From NCBI RefSeq assembly GCF_947507565.1, contig NC_089178.1, forward strand, positions 2,914,001-2,978,000: 64,000 nucleotides of DNA. Direction: 5' to 3'. How positions within the stretch are numbered: position 1 is the first letter of the stretch; every line of letters begins with the position of its first letter. The DNA is from Oscarella lobularis. Lineage: Eukaryota; Porifera; Homoscleromorpha; Homosclerophorida; Oscarellidae. Positions 13,040 to 24,418 of this stretch are shown here, piece by piece. A program made the translations under genes and the position numbers. Below the pieces are notes generated by a model, which did not search any database, had not been told where the DNA came from, and was given only the letters and a program-made list of their open reading frames with translations.

Positions 13040-13409
13040 GTTTTATAAAAGTTTTACTCGATGTGGGAAAACGAAGTTTTTATTCCCTCAACTGATTGCA
13101 ATTTGATACAATATTATATCTATATATTGTGGCCTAAGCTAGATTTTAAAATTGACTCACAATTAGACTATCTGTTTTATTGTGCATGCTTTTTGTTTTA
13201 AATTTTGATCAGCCTTTTTTGGCTTATTCCTTTTTAGAACGTGACACATATATTAGTAGACCAAACGAATGCGGCTTTCAGGTAGTTTCATCATAGATAT
13301 ATAAGTTTCATAGAGAGGTTAATTAATCTATTGGTAAATTATTCGGGCTATCAGTCACGTGGTCAGTACAGTAGCCTCGTGCTCTTCGGCTTCGACGAGC
13401 GTCCTCAAA

Positions 13410-13464
13410 GTCTGGAAGCGTAGGCTTGCGGCGAACCTCAGCGATTGTCTCGAGGCTTCCAGAC
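13410..13464. repeat. Short inverted repeat (fold-back)
   Basis: Arms GTCTGGAAGC (13410-13419) and GCTTCCAGAC (13455-13464) are perfect reverse complements around a 35-base loop. The flank CTCGAGGCTTCCAGACCCTC resembles the arm of the larger hairpin at 14153-14240, so the two may belong to one family. Confidence 0.6.
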
Positions 13465-13878
13465 CCTCGCGAGCTAGCGAAGGGGCCAGGGATTACGGAG
13501 CCTTCTCTAAGAACGCATGTCGCGCCTATTTCTGCAAGAAATCGCTGCATCTACGCTTCAGAAAAGACAAAGAAAGACGTAGTACGTGGCTAGCATGTCG
13601 GTCGGTAGCGATAGCGCGCCGTTTCGCCTCCTCACGCCGCCATTGATTTGCGTGCAACGGAAGCGAGCCGGGCGTGCGTCTTCTCACCGTTACCTATCGC
13701 AATTGCCGTTTTTCTCTAGAGCAGCAGAGCTTTTCCAGAATAGCTTGTACGGGGGCAAAGCGAGCTCAAAACATGCAGCGTCTCTTCCACAAGTAATCGC
13801 GCTCGTTTTTTGCGGATACCTACTAGGATAAATACAGGCGATTAATTGTTCTTCGCAAAGACTTCCGCGCGCATTGAA

Positions 13879-13924
13879 GATCGATCTCTTCGATCGATCT
13901 CTTCGATCGATCTCTTCGATCGAC
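13879..13924. repeat. 13-bp tandem repeat
   Basis: Three and a half copies of GATCGATCTCTTC lie head to tail. Each unit contains the palindrome GATCGATC. No gene overlaps it. Confidence 0.85.
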
Positions 13925-14152
13925 GAGTTGACTGGTAAGTACTTTGCGTCAAAGCCTGAAGCCTGAAGGTACAGTTGTACTCTTGCAGGATGAATTGGGC
14001 TATTTCCGGTTTTCTGCCGAAGATAAGAAGAGCAAACGGCTGATGCAAAAAAACGGATTCGTGCATGTGTCGTCGTAGTGATTAGTAGGCGCATAACATG
14101 ACGTACGCCTTGCTCCCCTAACGCGCTTAGGTAGTTAGGTTAGGTTAGTTTA

Positions 14153-14240
14153 TAGCCTCGAGGATCCAGACCCTCTTTCCGCGGCGTCCCCCACCCACGC
14201 ATCTTAGCGCGCGGGAAGAGGGTCTGGATCCTCGAGGCTA
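14153..14240. repeat. Perfect 25-bp inverted repeat (fold-back or MITE-like element)
   Basis: The arm at 14153-14177 (begins TAGCCTCGAGGATCC) is the exact reverse complement of 14216-14240 (ends GGATCCTCGAGGCTA), separated by 38 bases. The inner flanks remain partly complementary. There is no coding capacity. It could be a miniature inverted-repeat element or a structured regulatory hairpin; no clear target-site duplication was seen. Confidence 0.8.
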
Positions 14241-14373
14241 GTTAGTTTAGGGCACCGGCGGGGTAGTGCACCCCGCGTGCGCTGCTGCCGCCATGGAGGA
14301 AAGGGTAGGGTACAGAAATTTTATTTCAATAAAAAACGAAAAACAAACAGACCTCCCCCCCCTCTTCTTTCGC

Positions 14374-14449
14374 GGGCAGTTTTTGTTGACGTGGTCTTGC
14401 CCAGGACCCCGGGAGCAGTTTTTAATAATGGGGTCATGCTCAGGACCCC
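14374..14449. repeat. Imperfect tandem duplication of about 37 bp
   Basis: Two adjacent blocks (14374-14410 and 14412-14449) share the order GCAGTTTTT ... GGTC ... GC(C/T)CAGGACCCC with several substitutions. It is non-coding. Confidence 0.6.
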
Positions 14450-15415
14450 AAAGCCCTATCAACGAGAACATTAGTGCAAAATACAGACAATCCGCTCTAT
14501 ATGTACCTGTCATCTTTACGTCCTCGTTTTTGATTCAATACTCATTTTGGGTATGTATGCCTGCAAATAAATAAAGAAGACGCTTGCAGGCACGTATTTT
14601 GCTGTGGGCGTCGTTCTCCGGGAGAGACTACCAATAAAGAATGGTAGCCTCAACTGGGAGATGCACGCCGTGAACGGGCAGTTTTCCTTCTCGGGGCTGC
14701 ACAACCACTTGAGCAGTTGATGTAGGCCTGCCCAGGAGACGCTGGCCTTTTAGACGCTATGGCCTCATACCAAGAGGAGGCATACAGGCAGTTTAGAAGA
14801 CTGCAACTATGAGGAAGTTGCAAGCCTCCGTGGTCCCGCAGTTGGACCAACCCGTCCTGCCGAGGACGTTGGGACCGCGGTCTACCTCTTCGTCTCCTTC
14901 TTCTTCATAGGCTACCCACAATCCAGTCTACAAAACAAGACAAGGCTTCTTCCCAACGCCGCCTTTTACGTTTCGATGAAAACACGCCCGCTTTCTGCGA
15001 CTTCGTAGCAGCAAAAGGCATCAAGAACATTTCTCGATACCTTTCGACTGATAAAGAGCGTCGTACCTGGGTTCTTCGACTTCTTTTGCGGCGATCGTAA
15101 GAGAGACCACGTGGTCAAAAAGCGCGTTACAACGAAAGTAGCCACACCCCTGCCACACCCAAGTAGTCACCCAAGTTATTTTTGACAATTTCAAAAGGAA
15201 TGCTCACTGCACTAGAGAAAGAGTCATAGCAAAATAGAGGCCCACATTCGTTTACAAACCTTCAACCGTCCTTTCTTTCGTTATGTTAATCCTCCTGTCA
15301 TTTTTTTTCTAACTTTTTTCAACTGTAATATCAACCCTCCTTAACTGCTCTACAGCATAGTTTGACACCAGCTGATAATCCCATACATCCGTACACATAA
15401 AGTACAAAAAAGCTC

Positions 15416-16349
15416 TTACTGTACTTCCCTAATTGCTCCTTTGATAGGCTTCAAATGCCTTCTCATTCTATCTTCGTCCACTTCCTGTTGAATGAAGCTC
15501 AGGTCTCTCTTCATAGCAAACGCGTCTTCGCCATCAGCATAATAACGAGGCTCAGTGTCGTAGATTCTTCAATCAAAGAAATAACATTAGGAAAAACACT
15601 CCATAATTGCTTATTTGTATTTCTTACTCAAATTTCAACGTGGTTTCATACAAGTGGAGCGCAGCACGGTTACTAAAACCAATTCATTGAAAAGGCAAGA
15701 GACTTTGAAGAGACAGCTTTCCTACCTCTTTCTTACGTGAAGCGATACGTATTCCGCGGCGAAACATTCAACCATTGAACGTGAAGCCTACGAAACAAAA
15801 AAAATAAAAACGGAAAATCACGTCGTCTGATTTACAACACACCTGATCCATGAGTTTCTGGGCGAGTCCCAATCGCCTGTACGGTCGTTTTACTGCCTGG
15901 AACCGATAGGTTGTGGTTCGATAGACGATTGGACAGCGATTGGCTTACTAGGGAGGTGATGTGGCCGTGCGGTGCTTCGTCGGGATCTTCTTCCCTAAAA
16001 GGGCCCCCGTCTCCGTCTTGTCGATTCGGTATGTCGTCATTCTTACATTTTTGCTAACACGTAACCGACGATCTTTCCTTTCTCGTCTTCGGCGACGTAG
16101 GAGAGCTGGCGGAAACACGAGAAGACGAAGTGACTTCGATTGGGATTCGATATTCGTACGTTCGCTGTACCTGAGGCCAGGAGAGATCGTGGTAGAAGTA
16201 GTACTTCATTTGATAGTTCTCTGGCAAGCACAGCAAGTTGCAGTGCTGCATATTGATGAGATCGTTTGGCTGCGAGAAAAAAAGAGAAGAGAACCCTCAA
16301 AACGAGACCTCCGTGAAATCTGACATACCGTTGCGTTTCTGATATTCAT
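15416..16349 (-). CDS. NAA10: N-alpha-acetyltransferase 10, NatA catalytic subunit
   Basis: Catalytic subunit of the NatA complex, which with NAA15 acetylates N-termini of nascent proteins on ribosomes. ATG is at 16349 (minus), with a short first exon MNIRNAT. Then come [20 protein letters not shown] and [13 protein letters not shown] (about 16280-16185), [20 protein letters not shown] (about 16110-16050), [33 protein letters not shown] (the acetyl-CoA-binding RRLGLA loop), an exon with YVSLHVRK, and a last exon with [20 protein letters not shown] ending at TAA 15416-15418. These blocks are near-identical to animal NAA10 through the GNAT core. The acidic C-terminal tail of vertebrate NAA10 is short here. 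The gene is head to head with the SHIPPO-repeat gene, start codons about 195 bp apart. Confidence 0.95.
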
Positions 16350-16544
16350 AGTCGAGTCCTCGAGCAGCTTTGGCTGATTGTACGACGGAAATTCTTCGCG
16401 AACGTGCGAGCTCCAAGTCAGTGCGCACGCTAACAGTCGCTAATAGTTACCTCGTTCGTCGTTCTCTTTTGGCTCGTCTCGGGCATAGAAGCAGAACGAG
16501 AGCAAAGACTGCAAGCACGTGTACTCTGGTTGGACTCCAATAAA
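16350..16544. promoter_or_regulatory. Shared promoter between NAA10 and SHIPPO-repeat gene
   Basis: Only 195 bp separate two divergent start codons, so both promoters and 5' UTRs must lie here or overlap the genes. No TATA box is obvious. Inferred from layout. Confidence 0.5.
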
Positions 16545-18786
16545 ATGAGCGAGAAACGAGGAGAGCCAGACGGACGCCCCGCCCAGAAGGCGGTATTTAT
16601 CCACGAAGGGGGACAGCCCGTAAAAGTAGCAACACCTGCAACAGCAAAGCAAAACCAGAAGCCGAAGAAAAATCCGCGTAAGAATACAGGAAAAATATAC
16701 CGGGGGGCGTTGCAAACTAACACCTCACCGACAGGTCGTTCTGCAATGGGCGAATACATTGTTTTGGAGGGAAAAGAGCCGCTCACTCAACAGGGTTCGC
16801 ACGATCGCACGATTTCCATTTGCATCGAAATTTTTCCAACTTTTTAGCCAAGCCCAAGCCAGGGCCGGCGGACTATCAACTCAACACTAAGTGGATATTA
16901 TCGTCATCTCCCTGCTATTCCATAGTAGGAAAAGCGAAACCGGACAAACGTAAATCTATTCGAACGCAACATTAGAAAGCAACTGTGACACAGTCCAACT
17001 TTAGTAACCGATTTTCCCGGACCCGACAGCTACACTACAAGTGAAGACATAGCATGGAAAAACAAAAGCAAAACTCTCAAGGCCAAAGGCACAACTCGCC
17101 CATATGACACAAGAGGTGACAAAAAACCGACTACCACAATTACCCCAATTTCTTTTACATTTTTTAGCCAACGCTCACCTAACGTGCAGCATTGGAGCAG
17201 GCGGCTACTTCGTTACTACCGGAGATACGGGAAAAGAGGCGGCAAAGCCGTCTGTAGGAGCGAGAGAGGCGTTTAGCGCCGGGCCCCCCAACTACGCCGT
17301 ACAGCCAGTGGACACACCCGGTCAGTGTCTGCGTGGTAGTCGAGCTAACGAATAGTTTTACATGAAATAGGATTTCAAACGCCGGGACCGAACTATCGAC
17401 CGAATTCTCCGTATTGGGGTCGAGGGCACGAAAAGTCTATCGGACTTAGATTGCCAAGCGAAGATCCAACCACTCCCGGCCCAGGCAAATAGCCAAATCG
17501 AACACGCGCGAATTTACAAAGATCTTCTTTAACGTATAGGTCCGGGCGGCTATGAAACTACGAGAGCGGAATCGGGTTTAGCCTACTCAATGGGACGCAA
17601 GCTCCTAACTAAGATCGGTAGGAACGCCAATGAAATAAACATATAAATGACGTCGGTTATCAGATAACAGTACACCGGCTCCCAATGAATATGAGCTCGG
17701 TACAACAGTTGGGAAGTCGTTTGCTAAGTCTCTGTCAGGCAAACACAAAGTTATTGACAGTAAGCCTCTCTGAAATTTAAAAATTTCTTTCCAAGCCGAG
17801 ATTGTTGCAGAAAAAGTCGTGCCGAGCCCTGACACGTACAACGTTTTGCCGCGGCGCTCCCAGGCCCCACGATACACGATGACATACAGAGCATTTGACA
17901 CAGAAGGTATAAATACATATACAGTTAGATTGCCCATACAGAGCCTTTTTCTTAGTACCGAAGCAACCAGGTCCGGGAGACTATAACCCTGCTACTGAGG
18001 CAACGCATGCGAAGAGCCCCACGTACACGTGCAGAAATACGTGTCGGCCTTCCTACCCTGAAATTTTGAATTATCCTAATTTTTGTAAAAATTTCAGTCA
18101 AATCAACAATGCTCATTTTAACCCTGTTTTTCTTTTTATCTTTTAGCTCCTATGCATAATCCGAGTCCTGGAGCACACGTTGTTGAATCGGACATAAGCA
18201 AGAACTCAAAACCGCGCCATTCGTTTGGAAAACGAATAGAATCGGCTCCCAGTTAGTTAGAACTACACTATTCGGTCACAGTCAATCAAATAACAAAATT
18301 AATAGATGCCTATCCGGGGCCGAATCACTACCAAATTCGCATTCCGTGTCGTCCTGACAGCGCCAGAGCGCCGGAATACTCAATGAGAAAACGGCTCGAT
18401 CGTCCGCAAAGCAGTAGTTTATAAATAATTTCGTTCGCACTCAGCCCCGCCGTACTGTAACCGCTCTTTATCAAGGTGGCTCCTTTGGGCCTGGTCCGGC
18501 CGCCTATCTTCCCACAGAACGCTCTACACAACCCTCCTATACGATGGGCTCTCGCCCCAAAACGAGCTCTGGTATATCGATCGTGGCATGGAAATTAATT
18601 TCGAGTACGGGCGGTGTCTTTTTTTTCTAAGGTTCCTCTGCGCCTGGCCCGAATGCCTACTCTATTTCACTCGGTCTGACGAGGAGGGGTAGAAGCCGAG
18701 GAAACTCGGCGTCGTTGAAGGGACGCGCAAGTCCGTTTGTCTACTCGGGTTTTAATAATGTGACGAAGCTATCCAGCACTCTATGA
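16545..18786 (+). CDS. SHIPPO (STPGP)-repeat protein, ODF3/CIMAP-like
   Basis: Predicted axonemal or sperm-tail structural protein; ODF3/CIMAP proteins bind microtubules. ATG at 16545 (MSEKRGEPDGRP) begins a basic N-terminal exon. About 12 SHIPPO-type repeats with the core PGPxxY follow, mostly one per exon: PGPADYQL (about 16860), PGPDSYTT, AGPPNYAV, PGPNYRPN, PGPGGYET, PAPNEYEL, PSPDTYNV, PGPGDYNP, PSPGAHVV, PGPNHYQI, GPGPAAYLP and PGPNAYSISL (about 18645). The C-terminal end is basic, with stop TGA at 18784-18786 and an AATAAA-type signal near 18843. Introns are about 50-80 bp. The exact member of the ODF3/STPG group cannot be told from motif content. Implies ciliary or sperm expression, although its promoter is shared with housekeeping NAA10. 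Confidence 0.85.
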
Positions 18787-19057
18787 CTCGTATAGGTTCT
18801 GTGCGCGTGTGCGTTTTTTTTCGGTGTGTTTGAAAACTAAGTAATAAATAATGTGTTGTCGAATTCTAACCTGGGTGCGGGTTCCGCGGATTCCGTCATT
18901 ACAGGATTTTGAACTGTCCGAAGAATGACGTTTACCACCGCGGAGCAAATCAATCCGCTTCGCCTTTTCAGATGAGCCCGAGGCTCGACTTCCTCAACCG
19001 TCTCGAGGACACTCGAACACGTCAATTTATCAAAACTAAAGTCACCCCGAAAAAACG

Positions 19058-21421
19058 TCAAAAAAGAAAACGTGGAAAAATTCGCGGCGATTCGAGTTCT
19101 GACCCGTTAGAATGATTCATAGCGCCGCCGGATCCCAGACGAACGCGACTGCACATGAGCATAAAGGGTCTTCTCATGAGACCGGACTTGCTGACGCCAT
19201 TTCGAGCCATTTCCTCGAGAATTCTCTTTAGAAACGAGCGGGTGAGAAGAACTCCCCCTTGCCTATACTGTAACGTACGGAAGCGTATCGCTCGAAGTCA
19301 GAACGCGTTTTGATCGTAAGCAGAAGAGCAGCGAACGTTTCTTCGTCGGGCAAATGAAATTTCTCGAATAGCGGAGACTGCGACAATCAAGCGGATGTAA
19401 AACCAAAGCGCTCTTACTTTCATTTCGTCGTAATAACTCCAAGCTAAAGCGGCATCTTTAGCCGTGCAACTGCTCCTTATTAAAGCGTGATAGATGCTCG
19501 AAGAATAAGCCCAGTGCTTCGACGACGAAGAAGCGTCCAAATCGACACCGCATTCCAGCATTAGACTCCTCTAGAAAATTAAATCTGTTTTCTGGCTGAA
19601 TTTCACTGTCTTTTCGTTACCATGTAATAAATTCCTTCTACGCCTCGAAACTTGGCCATCGGCTCTAGCATAGAAGCGTAGGCCCAGCTAGGCGGCGAGC
19701 CATCATAAACGTCTAGAATATCTGCGACACGCCCCGCGGAGTATATACAAATGTGGACCCACTAGATAAGCATGCCGTAACCTTGCCACAGGTAGTGCGC
19801 CAATGCGACATCCCTCCCCTTTTCGGCGACGAGTCTCAACAAAGTCCCATATCCCTGGAGTGAGAGGAATGGTTTGCCTATTCCTCCCCGCTTCTTTCTT
19901 CCTTACTTTGGGAGTTGGGACGATCGAGTGCGAGTGTCGCATCAGATTGAATACTCGCATCGCGGCGCCGAGATTTCTCCCGTGCAAGCACGCTTTCAAA
20001 AGACGATCGCACGCCGTCGAGTCCAATCGTTTCGCATTGACTTTGCCACCGCTCAAAATTGCCAAAATCCAATCAATACTAATCATTTTTTAAAAATGAG
20101 AAAGAAAACTCGTTTTTTTCTAGGCGTACGTTTCTCTGCTCGGAACAGGCCTTCCCCATCTATTATTCACAACCGAACCACAGCGAAGACACGCCTCAAT
20201 TAGAATATCCCAAGTTCTGAAAAAATCGTCATCTAATGAATATAGAGACAAACGATGTGAGTACATACTTTGATGTTGGAACGAGGTCAGCGCTCTTTAC
20301 GTCTGCAAGAATGTGTCTCACTTCTTCGCGAGAACTAGACAGATACGTATGTAACACGTGAATCAATAAATAAAAAAAGTTCTCTATTACGTTGCATGAG
20401 CTAAGAGTACGTCAAAGCAGTCAAGATCCGGTTTTAGCCAGTCCGAAAGCAGACGTTGAATCTGAAAATTGTTTAATTAAAACTCTGCTGCTGCTGATAT
20501 TTCCTACCAGCGAATGAGGTGTCAATTGAGGCGATCTGTCGCTGGGGTCAAGACAAAATGCCAGCGTCAAAAGACTATTGTAAACGAGTCTAAAAATCCG
20601 AGAAAATAGATAGCCATTTTTCACAACTTGAAAACTGAAATGTGCCTGCTTGGTTTGATGCCTAAACGTCGCATCCTTTCGCAAGTATCCAAAGCATTGT
20701 TGCCTTGGCCTTGCCTTATCTGAGCCAAAGCCACGGCATGCCAGGATTCAGGAGCCGGAGTCAGATTTCTGTGCTCCATTAGAGCGACAACTTTTTAAAA
20801 AAAAAAGCGCGGATATTCACGGAGAGATGAAAAAGCATATAGTATGTGGAATTTTTACGTGACAATGCGTCCTCTACGTTTCCTTGCTGATTGCAATACG
20901 CTTGGACTACATTGTCATAGAAATTGAAGGAAAGCTCATAGCCTCGATCCGCTACAATCCTTGTTATAAACCCGACCACGTGAACGCGTCTATATAGATC
21001 TGAAATTATCTCTAGTTGTACCTGGCCAATTGGACGTCTTCACATTCCACGGCAAGAAGAACGGCCGTTTGGTGAGATTTCTCCAAAGAAATAGGCTTCG
21101 GAGGGGAGACAAATCGCCAAAACGAAAGCGCATCTCGAATATCAATCTTTTCCGTTGGAGGTACAATCGATTTGAACTACGATCTGCTTTAGAATTCACT
21201 CATGAATGCATCTTTTTTCTTTTTACCACCATCGGCTGACGTAGCGCGTCGAAAAGTGCATTTCTGTCGGGAATCTCCTTTTCTCTCGAGCTTCCCACCG
21301 ATTTCTGACGAAACGCTGCGGCAAGAGTAGACCTTACTGACTAGGCTAAACTACATCAGTATGCAGTACCCGAAAAGCGCCGTCCAAAGCTTCCTACGAC
21401 TCGAATTCGCCACCCACTCAT
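19058..21421 (-). CDS. Pentatricopeptide-repeat (PPR) protein, probably mitochondrial
   Basis: PPR proteins are helical-repeat RNA-binding proteins, in animals almost always mitochondrial. ATG at 21421 (minus) gives MSGWRIRVVGSFGRRFSV, an Arg-rich, acid-free N-terminus typical of a mitochondrial targeting peptide. Following exons read NALFDALRQPM, IDIRDALSFWRFV, EKSHQTAVLLAVECEDVQLA, RRVHVVGFITRIVADRGYEL, FNFYDNVVQAYCNQQGNVED, NNALDTCERMRRLGIKPS, STACDRLLKACLHGRNLG, DGSPPSWAYASMLEPMAKF, KHWAYSSSIYHALIRSSC and RILEEMARNGVSKSGLM. These are typical PPR helix pairs. Stop is TGA at 19058-19060; the last 20 codons are less certain. I cannot decide which animal PTCD protein it matches. It is head to head with TMEM144, start codons only about 50 bp apart. 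Confidence 0.75.
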
Positions 21422-21472
21422 TTATCGGTCGCGGTTCCTCGCGCTAAAAACCCCGTATGTAGACTAAACAGG
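21422..21472. promoter_or_regulatory. 51-bp divergent promoter between PPR gene and TMEM144
   Basis: The two start codons point away from each other with 51 bases between them, so transcription starts must be almost at the ATGs or inside the opposite gene. The two transcripts may overlap at their 5' ends. Confidence 0.55.
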
Positions 21473-23117
21473 ATGAGTAAAACAGCTATTGCCGGAGTGT
21501 TCGTCACTATTGGCTGCATTGCTTGCGTGGCAGCCATACTAATGGTTCACGTTTTTACAACGAAGCCCGAGAAAACGCCCGACTTCAGCCATCCACTTGG
21601 ATACGTCGCCGTCGTTTCGAGCATCTTTCTGTTTGGTAGCTATGGCATCTTTATTAAGACGCCAAGAGTGAAGGAACTAGTGAGTTTGCATCATTTTGAA
21701 GATTTTCTGCAATAAAAGAATCTTTCTTTTTTTTAGAATGTGGACCCTGGCGTTTTTCAGGTAGAAAGGACTAAAAATGAAAACCAAAACTGGACTTTTG
21801 GTTTTCAGATATACTATTCCACTGGAACGGCGGCAACGCTCATGTGCGTCGTATTTTACAACAACGAAGTCTATTTCTCCTCTGGAGAACTAATATGGGG
21901 AATCGTCGGAGCCAGTGAAGACGAGAACGCGTCAATTTCTCGCTAGATTATCATAGCCTTTGTTTCGTCGATAGGCATGTGGGTAATTTCGCAGCTGCTC
22001 GGCTTCATAGCAATCAATTCAGTCGGGTAAATAAAGAGATTGTTTAGAAATTTCCTAACTTTTTTTTATTTTTTACAGTTACGCTGTTGGTCCCGCTGTG
22101 TGGGCGGGTCTAACCATTGTGACGTCGTTTGTATGGGGTTCGACGCTGCTAGAAGAGAAGCTAAAGAGCGCCGGCGGTTCGGGAGGAGGAATAGCCCTAT
22201 TGGTTTTAGGAATAGTCATGGTGGCGGTGTGCAATTCACCTCTACCGGACAAACTATTTCTCACTGAAGGCAATAATTCATGCGGGGGCGTGGTTATCTT
22301 TATCTTATACGCGCGCACTTGCCTGTTTTTTTTTCTTTAGAAGCGAGAGAGGCGAGAAGGTCCTTGCTGGAGCAAAGCATTTCGGCGAGTCCTTTCAGCG
22401 TCAATGCCGAGAATTCGAGAGGGCCCGTGACGGAGCGATACAATCGGCTTCGCTACGCCGTTGGCATGGCGTGTGCCATTGTGCTCGGTCTCATTAACGG
22501 GTCGCTTCAAGTTCCGTTTAGCTGCTATTCGAAGGACGTCGGCAAGGACGAAGCGGCTATTACCTATATGGTCAATTTCAGCGCCGGCGTTGCCATCTCG
22601 ACGCCCGTTCTTTGTCTCATATGGTGGCTGGCTCGCTTTCAAAAGATACCGCCGTTTCATTTCGTCGATATTGTCTTACCTGGTTTGGTGACTGGGGTCT
22701 ACTGGGTGAGTGGATTTCCGTTCACTTGCATTGATATATTGATTTGATTTTTTTCTTCTAAAAGGCATGCGGATATTTCGCGGCGACGTACGCGACTCAG
22801 TACCTCGGCAATACGGTTGGGTATCCGCTCACGCAGACTTGCATTCTCGTCAACGGCTTGTGGGGTATTGGATTCTATAAGGGTAAGAGTTTAGGTGTGG
22901 TGGGCTGCTCGCCTTTCTGACGTTTGCCGTTCCTTTTGAAGAGATTCATGGCAAGCACAAGATCCTTCTCTTCGTCACAGCAGCTTTTGTTATCATTGGC
23001 GGTGCAACGATGTTGGCTCTGTTCGGCGCTTCCAGCGGTTCTAATCACGGTGCCAATTTCACTGTCGCCTTTGGTTCGTCGTCAGGACAAAGTAGTGACT
23101 TCAAGTGCGCGTTTTAG
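21473..23117 (+). CDS. TMEM144: Transmembrane protein 144 (TMEM144 family)
   Basis: Multi-pass membrane protein of the TMEM144 family, related to carbohydrate/nucleotide-sugar (DMT-type) transporters; substrate not established. ATG at 21473 (MSKTAIAGVFVTIGCIACVA). Blocks in order: HPLGYVAVVSSIFLFGSYGI (with the FKTP-like IKTPRVKE), IYYSTGTAATLMCVVFYNNE, WVISQLLGFIAINSVGYAVG (about 21985-22100), PAVWAGLTIVTSFVWGSTLL, a cytosolic loop (about 22340-22440), VGMACAIVLGLINGSLQVPF, MVNFSAGVAISTPVLCLIWW, ATQYLGNTVGYPLTQTCILV and HKILLFVTAAFVIIGGATML, giving about ten hydrophobic segments. Stop TAG at 23115-23117. Convergent with the M6PR-like gene, about 100 bp between stops. Confidence 0.9.
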
Positions 23118-23220
23118 TTGACAGATTGTTTGCTTGACTGTGTCATTTTTTTGTTTCTTTTTCGTTGTGTTATCTGAAAGTTCACGTCTTATCACACGTT
23201 TGCGTAATTAAACAGCTATT

Positions 23221-24312
23221 CTATTGTAGTGTTTCGTAGTTAACGCTGCCGCTGCTGCCGCCGCGACGACACTTTTGGAAAACGAAGAGAAAACCATCCT
23301 ATGCGTTAACATCCTCCTTGTTAGTCCTTCAGCAGCGTTAAACGTTTCCTTTTTTTACCTTGACTAAGCCTGGTAGGGACGCCCAAAAGCTCACGTTGGG
23401 AATCATCTCCTTTCCTTGTGCTCCGGACTTGAATTTCATGACCAGAATGCCGGCAACAAAATAAACGGTAATCAAACCGAAAAAGCTAAATTCAAAATCT
23501 TGATACAATACTTACTGTCACATTTTGACACTTCCTTACACTATGACTAAAATGGACCCGGCGCTTATGCCTCCATTTTCGAATGGACATCCGTCGGGGC
23601 AGCAGCATTTGCTTTCAAACCGAAAATTCTGCAGAAATCCCACGTTGCGGCCATAAACTATTTACAATTATCATTCACGTAATGCAGTCGAGGATTTTCT
23701 CCCAGAAAAGACCATACTGCTGCCGAGTCATTCATGGCCTCGTTGCACACCAATTTGATGGACGACGAGCTAAAAAGACGATTGAATTTTTACAGGTTTG
23801 AACAGAAGATGAGAACTCGTACCGCCCTCCTGTGCCTTGTTGAAACGAGACGTTGACTTCTTTCGTTGCTTGATCAACAGTGAAGGTAGCGTTGCCCTGA
23901 AGTCCGCAAATGCTAGCGTGCCCTCCAGGCGCTCTTTGACAAACCTGCACAAAAAGGAGAGTCAGGCCAATGTGCACGGTTCAGATCGATCATCTAAAGT
24001 ACCGCGACGTCATCGTCGACGCTGCAGCCATTCTCATCATTAAAGGCATGGCACGGATTGAAAGCATAGCCGTATTTATGATGGTCGTCATAGACAACGA
24101 ATCTATTCTAAAGCGGTGAACAAAAGAAAGCGCTAAAGACGACGCGTCGAAGACCTGGCTTCGTCTTTGTTATTCGCTTGGAGAGGCGACAGATTGATAA
24201 CGCCGGACTCGTCGCTCATTTTACAGGAGCACGTCGACTTTCGAACGCACTCGACGTCCTGAGACGCGGCGCGTCCAACGAGGACAAGAACGGCAACGAA
24301 GTGAGTCCACAT
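23221..24312 (-). CDS. M6PR: Cation-dependent mannose-6-phosphate receptor-like protein
   Basis: Type I membrane lectin that in animals carries lysosomal enzymes from Golgi to endosomes. ATG at 24312 (minus): signal peptide MWTHFVAVLVLVGRAASQ, then a Cys-rich luminal domain (CVRKSTCSCKMSDESGVINL; FNPCHAFNDENGCSVDDDVA; QVCQRAPGGHASICGLQGNA; SSIKLVCNEAMNDSAAVWSF; KCCCPDGCP). The single membrane span is GSILVIV joined to FFGLITVYFVAGILV. The tail GAQGKEMIPNVSFWASLPGL closely follows the juxtamembrane tail of CD-MPR (GAKG, then FW). I favour a last exon starting DGFLFVFQKCRR and ending VNYETLQ, stop TAG 23221-23223; YETL fits a YxxPhi endocytic signal. A shorter ending (stop near 23299) is possible if an earlier acceptor is used. 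Confidence 0.82.
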
Positions 24313-24418
24313 CGAAAAAGGAAGAGTGTCGCCAAAGCACGCGACGTCACGCGAGAAAAACTCTCCTGTTACACTCGTTCAATTACTTATTGTATTTTTA
24401 TAAATAAGAAGCACCTTA

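Larger units (their letters stand above)
13040..15415. other. Gene-poor stretch with small repeats
   Basis: About 2.4 kb without a gene I can support. ORFs here have no family resemblance and no convincing splice framework. It holds a short inverted repeat at 13410-13464, a 13-bp tandem repeat at 13879-13924, a perfect 25-bp-arm hairpin at 14153-14240 and a divergent direct duplication at 14374-14449. The stretch 14580-14900 has several short palindromes and could be decayed mobile-element sequence. Confidence 0.5.

Noticed and set aside
14590-15240. Possible decayed gene or transposon
   Set aside because: Short palindromes and scattered ORFs only; no protein motif, terminal repeats or splice pattern convincing enough to annotate.
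18837-19115. Small ORFs between the SHIPPO and PPR genes
   Set aside because: They overlap the last exon of the minus-strand PPR gene and have no independent support.
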